Source: Fictibacillus sp. b24
GTDB taxonomy: Bacteria > Bacillota > Bacilli > Bacillales > Fictibacillaceae
NCBI RefSeq assembly: GCF_030348825.1
Contig: NZ_JAUCES010000005.1
Span: 1,984,001-2,048,000, forward strand
Direction: 5' to 3'
DNA: 64,000 bases
Shown here one piece after another: positions 46,986 through 56,669 of the stretch. Below the pieces are notes generated by a model. It made no database searches, was not told where the DNA came from, and worked only from the letters and a program-made list of their open reading frames with translations. Each line of letters begins with the position of its first letter. Position 1 is the stretch's first letter. The translations under genes and the position numbers were made by a program.

Positions 46986-47559
46986 TGGAACATTTTCATA
47001 CTTATAATGCATAAACAATAATCCCCTGACAACAAATATGTCAGGGGTTATTTCATTAATCACTTTTCAATTGAAAATCAATAGGATCAAAAATATCTAA
47101 GATTATTGACTTGATAAAAATTATTCCATTGTTGAAAATTGGATTAAAATACAAATCTAAACAAATAAGATCACCTTTAAAGTGAAGCGTATATAGAAGT
47201 ATTCATTAAGTTTGAATATTTGCGATTAGACAAGCTGTAAATACAAATGAACGGCTTGTTTTTTTATAAAAAAAATCAATTTAAGTATATTTTCATTTTC
47301 CTTCATTCTCTTCCGATTTCCTTCACGAAATATGAATAGGCTTTTTCTTCCGCCTGCTTAAGGTACACGGTCTAACAAGAGTAATTTGGGTAAATCGCAT
47401 TGGTGAACAACCTATTCTCATATAAAAAAAATGAATATAATGAAACAATTGATGTAAGAGATTAGGGGGCTAAAGAATAGATTAAAAAAAGATATTAACA
47501 TCGAAGAAAGTAGGATTTATTCCTAGTATCAAAATAAAATAAAATAAATAGGTGATTAG
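46986..47559. other. Intergenic stretch with two terminators and a lexA-end duplicate
   Basis: Contains a terminator (47018-47053, CCCCTGACA/TGTCAGGGG), then an AT-rich stretch. GTATATAGAAGTATTCA at 47189-47205 exactly repeats the last codons of lexA at 46581-46597, and a second terminator-like hairpin (ACAAGC/GCTTGT plus T run) lies at 47229-47265. The rest is the probable promoter region of the haloperoxidase gene. No coding signal seen. Confidence 0.6.
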
Positions 47560-49113
47560 ATGACAAAAAACGACAGGTCTGATAATAAAAAAAACTGTTT
47601 AATCGGTCCTTTAAATACAACGGAGCGCAATAAGAAAGCATTTCAAGTTCGTCTTGAGGCAGCGGCTTCCCAAATGAAACTTCCTCTCACTAAACATCCA
47701 TGTAATGGTGACGAACAATTGTATCCAACTAAAATTGGCAGCTTTTCTAAGGGGTTGCCACATAATTCCCTTGGTGAGGTCGACCTCCAGGCATATAGCC
47801 AACTTATCAAGGCCTTAAAGACAGGTAAGAAACGCCATTTTGAATCCATTCCTCTCGGCGGTGACGTCAAGCTTGCAAATCCTCAAGCCGCTTACGCATT
47901 TGATCTTGCGGGAACTGATTGCCACAACTTAGGTATCGCTGTACCTCCTTCCTTTAACAGTGCTTGGGAGGCTGGTGAAATGGCTGAACTATATTGGCAA
48001 GCGCTGACCCGCGATGTGCCTTTTCTTGAGTACGGCACCAATCCACTCACCTTGGAAGCTGCTTCAGATTTATCCTCATTTTCTGATTTTCGCGGACCGA
48101 AAGCAAACAGCAAAGTCACAACTGGTACACTATTCCGCGGAGACACACCTGGTGAATTAACAGGTCCATATATCTCCCAATTTCTATTGAAAGACATCCC
48201 CTATGGTGCTACAACAATCGTTCAACGATATCGTACAACTGTGACAGGATCTGATCATATGACCTCATATGAAAAATGGTTGGATATCCAGAACGGCTCA
48301 ACTCCAGCGGCACCTTTATTCGACCCTAAACCCCGCTATATCCGCAATGGAAGGGACTTAGGTGAATATGTTCATCAGGACTTTTCCTTCCAGGGTCCGC
48401 TTTCCGCTTGTTTAGTTCTGTTGAGTTACGGCATAGGAGCATTAGATGAATCCAACCCCTACCATAAATCTGTAACCCAAGGTGGTTTTATTACCTTCGG
48501 GGCCCCACATATTCTTGATTTAGTTACAAAAGTGGGGCGGGCCGCACTTGAGGCAGCCTGGTTCCAAAAAGTCCTTGTCCACCGTAGATTACGTCCCGAG
48601 GAGTTCGGAGGACGCGTCCACAACCATATGATAGGTACACAATGCTACCCGATAAACTCAGAACTTCTCAATTCCAAGGTAATTTGTAAGGTATTTAAAA
48701 AGTTCCGCAGCTACCTGCTTCCTATGGCCTATCCTGAAGGCTGCCCAATCCATTCGGCTTATCCAGCTGGCCACGCAGCCATCGCTGGGGCTGGAGCCAC
48801 TATTCTCAAGGCATTCTTTAGAGAATCGTTTGAGATTCCAAAACCAGTCGCCGCCAGTTCGGATGGCCTCTCATTGCTTCCTTATTCAGGAGAACCTTTG
48901 ACAATAGGCGGAGAATTGAATAAACTTGCCGCCAATATCTCCCTCGGCCGTGATACAGCCGGCGTTCATTGGCGTTCTGATGGGATTGAGGGGATGAAAC
49001 TTGGTGAAGCCGTCGCAATAAGTATTCTTAAGGACTACAGGGAGACCTATAATGAGAAATTTTGTGGTTTCTCATTCACTAAGTTTGACGGAACTCCGAT
49101 CACAATCAAATAG
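47560..49113 (+). CDS. Vanadium-dependent haloperoxidase-like PAP2 enzyme
   Basis: A 517-residue soluble protein of the vanadium haloperoxidase/acid phosphatase superfamily. The vanadate-binding triad is recognisable: KVLVHRRLRPEEFGG (Lys and Arg), YPAGHAAIAGAG (the PSGH-type loop with His) and SLGRDTAGVHWRSDG (Arg and the vanadate-ligating His). It would oxidise halides with peroxide. No signal peptide is seen. Its codon and base use are richer in G+C than neighbouring genes, and it is flanked by long gaps, suggesting transfer. Start after TAGGTGATTAG. Confidence 0.85.
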   Translation: MTKNDRSDNKKNCLIGPLNTTERNKKAFQVRLEAAASQMKLPLTKHPCNGDEQLYPTKIGSFSKGLPHNSLGEVDLQAYSQLIKALKTGKKRHFESIPLGGDVKLANPQAAYAFDLAGTDCHNLGIAVPPSFNSAWEAGEMAELYWQALTRDVPFLEYGTNPLTLEAASDLSSFSDFRGPKANSKVTTGTLFRGDTPGELTGPYISQFLLKDIPYGATTIVQRYRTTVTGSDHMTSYEKWLDIQNGSTPAAPLFDPKPRYIRNGRDLGEYVHQDFSFQGPLSACLVLLSYGIGALDESNPYHKSVTQGGFITFGAPHILDLVTKVGRAALEAAWFQKVLVHRRLRPEEFGGRVHNHMIGTQCYPINSELLNSKVICKVFKKFRSYLLPMAYPEGCPIHSAYPAGHAAIAGAGATILKAFFRESFEIPKPVAASSDGLSLLPYSGEPLTIGGELNKLAANISLGRDTAGVHWRSDGIEGMKLGEAVAISILKDYRETYNEKFCGFSFTKFDGTPITIK

Positions 49114-49635
49114 GTTAAATAGTTGCCAATTGGAATAAACGATGAATCTGTCGCTGATATGAAGAGATATGTTAAGCATTTTTTAGGACATATCAGCATT
49201 CAAATTACAACAGAAGAGTATATAAATATAATATTTTTTGGTCACATTTTGGCAGAGACAAATTGATACTAATATTACGATATGGACCAAAACAGAAAAA
49301 CCCCTGACACTAATGGTATCAGGGGTTTACACGTTTTAATACATTCTCACATACTGTTCGCGTTCCTAAGGGTGAACTTGTGTACGGAACATATCCCGTC
49401 TTTTTTATCCTTTTAAAAAAGCTGATATTATTGCCATTTCAATTTAAAGATCTATTTTATTAATTTGGCCCGATTTTGGTCTGAATTTGTTCCAATAAAA
49501 ATAGAGGTAATTTAGATTAATAATAGATGTGAAATGTAAAAAATTATTCCTATTATTCTTCCACAAACGCACCAGATGGCCAATGGGCGCTTCAGTCCTT
49601 TGTCTTATTGCTTTTAAGGCTAAGTTGTCTTGGGT
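49114..49635. other. Intergenic stretch with one terminator
   Basis: A terminator (49296-49329, AACCCCTGA/TCAGGGGTT) ends the haloperoxidase transcript. A GC-rich imperfect palindrome GCACCAGATGGCCAATGGGC lies near 49570. No coding sequence is supported. Confidence 0.55.
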
Positions 49636-50115
49636 TTATTCCCCTTTACCATCAGCTTTAGTTTCAGCTTTAGTTTCAGCTTCCTTGGACTGATTCTTCA
49701 TCCCGATCCTTTCCTGCAGTTCAGTAAGATCAATACGCAACGAGTGGATTTGATCAGTATGTTTGAGGTTCTTCTCTTGCAATTCCTGAATATACTTTTG
49801 CAATCCCTTTTGTATCTCCTGATGACTGACAAGGACATCTGTCAAAGACAATTGTTTGTTATCAGATCTCTTTATCCATGTATCTTCAACCAAAATGCCT
49901 TGCTCATGAAAGTACTGATACGATTCCGTCAAGTTTTCCCACTCAGAATCGGTTAATTGTAAAGGATATGTCACCCGATCTGCAAGAGAACCAGGTGTTA
50001 TGTTATTAATGTCCAGACTTTCCGAAAGTCTTTGATTCTCACTAGCTCCTTTCCAAATGACCAGACATAAGATGACTGCTAATACAATGACGCTTATCCA
50101 CCGAATGATGTTCAT
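49636..50115 (-). CDS. Unrecognised membrane-anchored protein
   Basis: A 159-residue protein with a single N-terminal hydrophobic segment (about residues 5-22), then a soluble region with a coiled-coil (KGLQKYIQELQEKN) and a short repeated tail, KAETKAETKA, encoded by a direct repeat at 49656-49682. No family recognised. ATG 50115 follows GAGGAGGG; the longer frame to 50172 lacks a site. It diverges from the exopolysaccharide cluster. Confidence 0.6.
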   Translation of the reverse strand: MNIIRWISVIVLAVILCLVIWKGASENQRLSESLDINNITPGSLADRVTYPLQLTDSEWENLTESYQYFHEQGILVEDTWIKRSDNKQLSLTDVLVSHQEIQKGLQKYIQELQEKNLKHTDQIHSLRIDLTELQERIGMKNQSKEAETKAETKADGKGE

Positions 50116-50345
50116 GCAATCCCTCCTCGCTATGATATATGAACAAAGAACTTGTTGCGTGTAACTATTCATTCACACTTTATCTATCGGGTCATATACA
50201 AAAGGTGTAGGTGGTGACATATGCTCAATTTGCTAAAAGGAGCATATGGAAGTCGCGTTCCGGAGTAGTTTAGGTGTCTGTTTTCTAATCTGGGGTCATA
50301 TTTGTTCATCTGCGAAATGAACCCATATAGGATGGAGGTTATTCG

Positions 50346-50675
50346 ATGAAAGCATCGGTATTTGCATCTCATCTAGATGATGAAGTTTTAGGAGTAGGCG
50401 GTGCCAATATCAACCACTTAGAAGCAAAAGATATCTACGTGTTCGTAGTCATTGAAGGCTCTTCCACAGAATGGGAAACGCAGGCACAGAACCGGTTTAT
50501 TCCAAACGTCAATCTCGAAATCACGAATCAACTGAAAAAAAAGCAGAAGGCGATCTCCCATTATCAATTCGATTTACGTCCCTACACCGCTGCCTCCTGG
50601 GGGAATCTTATCGGTGTGGAAGTTGCTGAACCTTTTATGCCTATAAGAGATGTAAACAGGAAATCATCGAAATGA
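50346..50675 (+). pseudogene. PIG-L deacetylase remnant with internal deletion
   Basis: A 109-residue frame. The N-terminal half is PIG-L-like with the metal motif ASHLDDEVLG (normally HPDDE) and FVVIEGSSTEW. After HYQFDLRPY it jumps to WGNLIGVEVAEPFMPIRDV, which resembles the C-terminal end of PIG-L proteins, so about 100 residues, including the HxxH region, are missing. It still has a ribosome site and overlaps the next start (ATGA), so it may be translated, but enzymatic activity is doubtful. Confidence 0.7.
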
Positions 50676-51310
50676 ACAACCAGCAGCTGAAACGTTTAAT
50701 GGATGTTATAGGATCTTTTATACTTCTCGTGATTCTCGGACCTTTGCTTCTACTGGCATCGATTGGTGTTCGTTTAAAGCTTGGTCCCCCTGTTCTATAT
50801 ACACAGTGGCGTCCGGGACTTTATGAAAAGCCATTCCTCCTTTATAAACTCAGGACCATGAAATCGATCACAGGAGTTGACGGAGAACTTCTCCCAGACA
50901 AGGAACGGCTCACTCCTTATGGAAAATGGCTTCGGAAGTTCAGCATTGATGAAATCCCTCAGTTGTATAACGTTTTGAAGGGCGACATGAGTCTTGTAGG
51001 TCCTAGACCATTATTGTTGGAATATCTTCCTTTGTACACAACGAACCAGCGTAAAAGGCATAATGTTAAACCAGGATTGACGGGATGGGCCCAAGTGAAC
51101 GGACGAAACCAAAACTCTTGGGATCAAACCTTTGCTTTAGACCTGTGGTATGTCCATAACCAATCTCTTTGGCTCGATATAAAGATTCTTATAAAAACCA
51201 TCCCGATAGCATTAAAGTCAAAAGGAATCAACCATCCCGGCCATGTCACGCGAGATCAGTTTAAGGGGCATAAAAAGTGTAAGGATCCCAAAAAACACCC
51301 CTTCGAATGA
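50672..51310 (+). CDS. Initiating sugar transferase (EpsL/PglC-type phosphoglycosyltransferase)
   Basis: A 212-residue polyprenol-phosphate phosphoglycosyltransferase that starts glycan assembly by moving a phospho-sugar from a UDP-sugar to undecaprenyl phosphate. It has an N-terminal membrane/re-entrant helix (residues 12-32), then TQWRPGLYEKPFLLYKLRTM, SIDEIPQLYNVLKGDMSLVG and GPRPLL, the PglC core with the catalytic Asp-Glu. The short form without an extra N-terminal domain is like PglC and EpsL. ATG overlaps the previous stop. Confidence 0.92.
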   Translation: MNNQQLKRLMDVIGSFILLVILGPLLLLASIGVRLKLGPPVLYTQWRPGLYEKPFLLYKLRTMKSITGVDGELLPDKERLTPYGKWLRKFSIDEIPQLYNVLKGDMSLVGPRPLLLEYLPLYTTNQRKRHNVKPGLTGWAQVNGRNQNSWDQTFALDLWYVHNQSLWLDIKILIKTIPIALKSKGINHPGHVTRDQFKGHKKCKDPKKHPFE

Positions 51311-51365
51311 AGAATTTACAGCGTGATTTAGTTAAGTTACTTATTTTCAGAAAGGGAGAGAATCT

Positions 51366-52001
51366 ATGAATAAAGGTTCATTAAGTTTATGGGGTTTCTT
51401 AGCCGTTATTTGGGAAAGAGGTTGGATCATCGTTCTATTTACTTTAATTTCTGTTTTAGTCAGTGCTTTAGTTTCTTATTATGCCCTCACACCTATCTAT
51501 GAAGCTAAAGTGGACGTTCTGATCAGTGGAACTGAGAAAAACTCGGAAGAAGAGAACATTGGATTAAATACCACCATTGACGAATCGATAAAGCTAGTAC
51601 CTACCTATCAGGATATCGTCCTTAGCCCTCTCATTCTGAAATACGCCCAATCCGAACTGAATACTGCCAATAATAAAAACATCATTATCAAAAAAGAAGA
51701 TGTGAAGATAGTCACAAAAAACGATTCTCAAGTATTCAGTATTATTGTTTATCACGAAGACCCACAAATAGGTAAGCAAATTGCAGATGCCCTAGCTAAG
51801 GCATTCAATCACAATATCGATTCGCTCATGAATCTGAGCCAATCCAACGTGAAATTGTTGAGCGATGCGACTGTATCCCAAGATCCTGTGAAACCTAATC
51901 CGATCTTAATTATGGGAATTACTTTTATCACTTCTCTCATCGTTTCTGTATGGATCACGCTCCTTATACACAACGTCAAACGTATTAGAACTTCTGTTTA
52001 G
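51366..52001 (+). CDS. Wzz/CpsC-type chain-length regulator
   Basis: A 211-residue protein with two membrane helices (about residues 18-38 and 178-198) enclosing an extracellular Wzz domain, and a proline-rich segment DPVKPNPILI before the second helix. It controls polysaccharide length, like YveK/CapA. The usual cytoplasmic tyrosine kinase partner is not encoded in the window. Start after AAAGGGAGAG. Confidence 0.88.
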   Translation: MNKGSLSLWGFLAVIWERGWIIVLFTLISVLVSALVSYYALTPIYEAKVDVLISGTEKNSEEENIGLNTTIDESIKLVPTYQDIVLSPLILKYAQSELNTANNKNIIIKKEDVKIVTKNDSQVFSIIVYHEDPQIGKQIADALAKAFNHNIDSLMNLSQSNVKLLSDATVSQDPVKPNPILIMGITFITSLIVSVWITLLIHNVKRIRTSV

Positions 52002-52027
52002 CGATTGGACATTGAAGGAGAACGCTT

Positions 52028-53479
52028 ATGTATCTCATTAAAGACAGTTACGTACTCTTTTTGACTTCAGCTCTTTCAGCGTTAATCGCTTTCTTATCTG
52101 GGATCTGGCTACGTAACATTCTCGGTCCTGAAGAATATGGAATGTGGCTAGTTTTCTCGCTGGTCTTGACCTATGGATATGTTATGCATTTAGGTATTCT
52201 AGACAGCTTCAACCGTGACATACCACTCCTTACGGGCCAAAAAAAACATGAACAAGTAGCCCATATACGGAACGTCGTCTTTTCCTGGATGGCTTTGTCT
52301 GGCGTGTTATCTATAGTGGCCGTGGTTATAGTTTTATTTATGTACATGCCACTGGCAACAAAAATATTTGCGGTGATTGCGCTCCTGTTAATCCCTATTC
52401 AAAATATGACCCTTTACCACAATGCAATTTTTTTAACTATGCAGGAATTCAAAGGCGTCGCTATGATTCAGTTCATCATTGGTTGTGTCCAATATATTCT
52501 AATGACCGTTTTCTCAGTGTACTTAGGATTGCTTGGATTGTTTATAGGAGTCGTATTAGGAAATATTCTGGCCATTACGTATGCGCGATTCCGACTCAAA
52601 TTCAGGTTAACATTTACACTAGACAAAAAATTGTTAATAAAAATGATGAGTATCGGTTTCCCGATTACCATGGTTACAATTTTTCTCAGTGTGTTTACAA
52701 CACTCGATCGATTAATAATATTATATTTCTTTGATTCGACTGCCGTTGGTTTTTACGGAATTACAGCGTTTGTCTATCAAGGAATAATGGTGCTTCCTAA
52801 AGTCCTTCATCAGGTTGCCTATCCTAAGATTAGCTACACCTACGGAAAGGTTAAAAGCAAAAAGGCATTAAAGAAATTAATTTTGAATCCTACTGTCTAC
52901 TTATCTTACTATAGTCCTTTCACTCTTGGTGTCATCTATTTAGGACTTCCTTCTTTTATTAATAACTACATGCCTCAGTATGATGAAGGTACCCGTTCGG
53001 CCCAGATCGTTACAATGGGGTTGTTTTTCTTATTATGGGCTGCTCTTTTTTCACATTACTTGAATGTCGTTAATAAACAATGGCTACAGTTAAAATTATT
53101 GATTATCGTAGTAATCGTAAACATCCTTCTAAATATAGGCTTTGTGCTTCAGGGGTTATACATTGAAGGGATCGCCTTAGCTACCTCCATCTCGTATATG
53201 GTTTACCCGCTTCTGTTGATGTGGCTATGTTTCAGAGACATGAGTCTATCTACTAAAATTTTTTTTAAACAGGCGGGGACTATTATACTTCCCTTCCTCT
53301 TCATGGTCGTAACTCTATTCTTCCTTTCTCACATTGAGGGACACGTTTTACTCTTGATTTCATGTTATGTCTTGCTTTACAGCTTTTTCTTGTTCGTAGC
53401 TTCGAGATTCCTACCATTTTTATTCAATCTGCCAACTGCTACCTTTCAATCGATAATGGCTAAATTGAACGGAAAGTAA
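52028..53479 (+). CDS. Wzx-type polysaccharide flippase
   Basis: A 483-residue membrane protein with about 12-14 transmembrane segments, MATE/Wzx type. The early segment GIWLRNILGPEEYGMW is typical of polysaccharide export flippases, which move lipid-linked repeat units across the membrane. Start after GAAGGAG. Cotranscribed with its neighbours. Confidence 0.9.
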   Translation: MYLIKDSYVLFLTSALSALIAFLSGIWLRNILGPEEYGMWLVFSLVLTYGYVMHLGILDSFNRDIPLLTGQKKHEQVAHIRNVVFSWMALSGVLSIVAVVIVLFMYMPLATKIFAVIALLLIPIQNMTLYHNAIFLTMQEFKGVAMIQFIIGCVQYILMTVFSVYLGLLGLFIGVVLGNILAITYARFRLKFRLTFTLDKKLLIKMMSIGFPITMVTIFLSVFTTLDRLIILYFFDSTAVGFYGITAFVYQGIMVLPKVLHQVAYPKISYTYGKVKSKKALKKLILNPTVYLSYYSPFTLGVIYLGLPSFINNYMPQYDEGTRSAQIVTMGLFFLLWAALFSHYLNVVNKQWLQLKLLIIVVIVNILLNIGFVLQGLYIEGIALATSISYMVYPLLLMWLCFRDMSLSTKIFFKQAGTIILPFLFMVVTLFFLSHIEGHVLLLISCYVLLYSFFLFVASRFLPFLFNLPTATFQSIMAKLNGK

Positions 53480-53483
53480 GGTG

Positions 53484-54785
53484 ATGCCTGTGTACACCAC
53501 ACTCCCCAAAATACAAGTCTTTTCTTGGATGATTGGAATTCTATTTCTTTCTTCTACCATCGGATTACTTGTCTCTTTTAACAATATGTCTATGAACATC
53601 TACTTCCTTATCGTACTACTAACTCTCACGCTTTCGACATTCATTTCGATTCTATTCAAGCACCCCCCAATCGTTATCCAAATTTTTGTTTTGGCCCTAT
53701 CCGTCAGAATCATTATTTTTCTATACTTGAAGCTGCACTCTTATCAACTTGGGTTGGATGGTTTCTTTCCAGGTGATGTGGATGCATACGCCTATCATCG
53801 GGAAGCACTCGAGGCAATCCGATCGGCTTCATGGATACAGGCGCTAGAAGGCAACCTGCCTTATGCACATTTCGTTGCTTTCCTTTATAAAACTCTCGGT
53901 GTTGATATGATCATCCCTCAATTATTTAATCTAGGTGCCTCCGTTCTAGTTGTACCTTTATTGTTTGAACTAGGTCGACGAATCAACGGAGTAAAAGCAG
54001 GTGTGATCGCATCTCTACTATGGTCCGTATTCCCAAGCGCCATTTATTGGTCTGTGTCATTACTCAAAGACTCTTTTTTGAATTTGGGCATGGTCCTTGC
54101 TGCCTTTCTCATCCTAGGAATAAGTCAACGAAAATTTAATAGGATTGATATCTTTCTAGGCTTCTGCGGCATCATTTTAGTTAGTTACATGAGGCCCCAA
54201 TTTTTGTTGGCGATAGCGCTTCCTATGCTTACTATCATCGGTTATCAATTTTTAAAGGGAAAAACTTCATTCTTAAGAAATATGATTCTGATTCTATGTT
54301 GTATAGGTTTCTTCGGAGCGGCTGCAAGTGGGGAAGTTATTCGCGACCGGCTTGAAGATTCAACGACTACAGAAGGGGTAGAACATACGAATGATATTGC
54401 ACTTAAAGGTGGATCAGCCATTCATTTTCTCACCACAGTGCCAGCAGAAGTAAAATGGATCGCACAGCTTCCCTTTTCTATTCTAGCTCCCTTTCCATGG
54501 CAATGGTTCAACTTTGGACAGATGATTTACTTTTTAACCGCCTTTGAGATGATCGGCTGGTATTTTATATATGTCTATATGTGGAAAAACAAATCATGGT
54601 TCCTAGGCAATAAAACAGGCCTCTTTCTGCTTATTTACGCCTTCTCTGTTTTCATCGCCGTTTCTTTCAGCCTGCCTAACCTTGGCTCTATTTACCGTTA
54701 CCGTTTAGCTGCCTTGACCCTGCTTCTTCCCCTAGTCTACGCAAAATCTGCTGGTCGAAAGTCAAGAAAGGATGAGAATAAGTGA
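53484..54785 (+). CDS. GT39/ArnT-like multi-pass glycosyltransferase, possible Wzy substitute
   Basis: A 433-residue membrane protein with about 10-12 helices; DVDAYAYHREAL in an extracellular loop near residue 95 is the likely catalytic acidic motif of GT-C enzymes. It may transfer sugars from a lipid donor or act as polymerase, as no separate Wzy is seen in the cluster. Start is uncertain: GTG 53481, ATG 53484 and GTG 53490 are all in frame; GGAAAG suits the ATG. It begins 4 bases after the flippase stop. Confidence 0.75.
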   Translation: MPVYTTLPKIQVFSWMIGILFLSSTIGLLVSFNNMSMNIYFLIVLLTLTLSTFISILFKHPPIVIQIFVLALSVRIIIFLYLKLHSYQLGLDGFFPGDVDAYAYHREALEAIRSASWIQALEGNLPYAHFVAFLYKTLGVDMIIPQLFNLGASVLVVPLLFELGRRINGVKAGVIASLLWSVFPSAIYWSVSLLKDSFLNLGMVLAAFLILGISQRKFNRIDIFLGFCGIILVSYMRPQFLLAIALPMLTIIGYQFLKGKTSFLRNMILILCCIGFFGAAASGEVIRDRLEDSTTTEGVEHTNDIALKGGSAIHFLTTVPAEVKWIAQLPFSILAPFPWQWFNFGQMIYFLTAFEMIGWYFIYVYMWKNKSWFLGNKTGLFLLIYAFSVFIAVSFSLPNLGSIYRYRLAALTLLLPLVYAKSAGRKSRKDENK

Positions 54786-55909
54786 GAAAAAAAATCCTAT
54801 TTACATCAACCATAGGACTGACAATTCAATCTTTTCTCATCCCTCATTTGAAGTTCTTTCTAGAACGCGGTTTTGATGTTGGTGTTGCAACAAATGCCAC
54901 CTCAGATGACATGAAGGATCTTGAAGAGCTTGGGGTGACGGTACACTTTATTCCATTCAGTCGAAAGCCTTGGCATTTTGACAATATTCGAGCCTTCCTC
55001 CAATTAAGAAAATGCATGAAACACTATGATATCCTTCATGCACATACTCCCATCTCAAGCTTTTTATCCAGAATGGCTTCAACAAGGAGACAAACTACAA
55101 TTTATATGTCTCACGGTTTTCATTTCAATGAAAACGGAAATTGGTTGACCAATTTCATCTACAGATGTGCAGAAAAGATAGCTGGTTTTAAAACATCGCT
55201 GATTATCGTAACGAATACTGAAGACCTGGTAGCGGCAAATGAACTTGTTCCAAGACACTTGATCCGATACGTTCCCGGTGTAGGTGTAGATCTATCCCAT
55301 TATTCAAAAGGTCAACTGACAACGGATCAAAAGCAGCAGTTCAGGCAATCGCTCGGTATTGGAGAAGACCGTACGATTCTAGTCCACATTGCAGAGTTCA
55401 ATGCAAATAAGCGACAGATAGATTCAGTACTTTCCATACTTGAACTGCGAAAGACTCATCCAGACGTACTTCTTCTCCTTATCGGAACTGGGGAGCTTAT
55501 GCAAGACATTCAGGATGTCATTCATAAAGAAAAATTGACCGAACATGTAAAGTGTCTTGGCTTCAGAAAGGATATTCCCCTCCTGCTCGAGATAAGTGAT
55601 ATAGGGATATTACTATCTTTGAGAGAGGGTCTTCCTCGGTCGGTAATGGAAATGATGTGCATGGAATTACCCGTAGTGGCAACTGATATCCGAGGTAACC
55701 GGGATTTGCTGCTAGATGGGATAACTGGGTATCTCGTTCCTATAAAATCTCCTTTGGTTGTGGCTGAGAGATGCCGCGATTTACTCGAGAATGACAATAT
55801 TAATGAATTTGGTGAACAAGGATTAAAACGAATACAAAATCATTTCTCCCTAGAACATGTAATGGATGAGTTAGACAAGATTTATAAAGAGCTGAAAATA
55901 TACGAATGA
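54782..55909 (+). CDS. Glycosyltransferase family 4
   Basis: A 375-residue GT-B enzyme with the N-terminal glycine-poor acceptor domain (FLIPHLKFFLERGFDVGVA) and a C-terminal nucleotide-sugar domain (DIGILLSLREGLPRSVMEMM, with the EGLPRSVMEM donor motif). It adds one sugar to the lipid-linked repeat. GTG start overlapping the previous stop by 4 bases. Confidence 0.9.
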   Translation: MRKKILFTSTIGLTIQSFLIPHLKFFLERGFDVGVATNATSDDMKDLEELGVTVHFIPFSRKPWHFDNIRAFLQLRKCMKHYDILHAHTPISSFLSRMASTRRQTTIYMSHGFHFNENGNWLTNFIYRCAEKIAGFKTSLIIVTNTEDLVAANELVPRHLIRYVPGVGVDLSHYSKGQLTTDQKQQFRQSLGIGEDRTILVHIAEFNANKRQIDSVLSILELRKTHPDVLLLLIGTGELMQDIQDVIHKEKLTEHVKCLGFRKDIPLLLEISDIGILLSLREGLPRSVMEMMCMELPVVATDIRGNRDLLLDGITGYLVPIKSPLVVAERCRDLLENDNINEFGEQGLKRIQNHFSLEHVMDELDKIYKELKIYE

Positions 55910-55982
55910 AAAACGCGGCTTCATATTCTTATCCCACACGCATATGATTGTTTAGATAAAGCCGATTAAAAGCAGGTGAAAT

Positions 55983-56639
55983 ATGAAACAGCGTATTCTA
56001 ATTTTTGGAGGAGGATCACAGGCTAAGGTCATCATCGACATGATTGAACAATGCGGTCATTACGATATTGCAGGCGTAGTGGATGAGCGATTAAAGGTCA
56101 CAAAAAGGATCAGAGGCTATCAGATTTTATCTAATAAATTGGATCGAACATTATTGAAAAAAATCCCATTCGGCTTTGTGGCCATAGGGGACAACTGGAT
56201 TCGCAAACAATTTGTTGAAAGAATTTCTAGGGAAGTACCCGAGTTCCAATTCCCTCCCCTGATTCACCCTTCTTCTGATATCAGTCCAAGCACAAAGATC
56301 GGCAGCGGAACGGTTGTGATGGCCGGAACGACCATCACAAACGATACGATAATCGGTAACCATTGTATTGTTAATACGGGAGCAAACGTAGACCATGACT
56401 GTATATTAGAAGACTTTGTGAGCATAGGGCCAGGTTGTACGCTTGGTGGATCAGTAGTGGTGTCCTTTTGCAGTGCAGTCGCCCTAGGTGCAAACGTAAT
56501 CCATGAACGAACGATCGGCCCCCATTCAATCATTGGTGCAGGTGCAACAGTTTTGAAAGATATTCCGTCCCACTGTACTGCCTATGGTACTCCAGCAAGA
56601 GTAGTGAGGAAAAGGAGAATTGGCGACCCTTACATGTAG
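55983..56639 (+). CDS. PglD/EpsM/NeuD-type sugar O/N-acetyltransferase
   Basis: A 218-residue protein: N-terminal Rossmann-like domain (ILIFGGGSQAKVI) and a left-handed beta-helix of hexapeptide repeats. The catalytic histidine lies in GANVDHDCIL, as in PglD. With the aminotransferase at 57615 and dehydratase at 60160 it would make UDP-N,N'-diacetylbacillosamine or a related 4-amino sugar. Confidence 0.9.
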   Translation: MKQRILIFGGGSQAKVIIDMIEQCGHYDIAGVVDERLKVTKRIRGYQILSNKLDRTLLKKIPFGFVAIGDNWIRKQFVERISREVPEFQFPPLIHPSSDISPSTKIGSGTVVMAGTTITNDTIIGNHCIVNTGANVDHDCILEDFVSIGPGCTLGGSVVVSFCSAVALGANVIHERTIGPHSIIGAGATVLKDIPSHCTAYGTPARVVRKRRIGDPYM

Positions 56640-56669
56640 ATAAACTCAACGAATGGAGAGGCTTTGTTT

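Noticed and set aside
50184..50372. Small leftward frame upstream of the exopolysaccharide cluster
   Set aside because: No ribosome site and no similarity; it covers the likely promoter region of the cluster.
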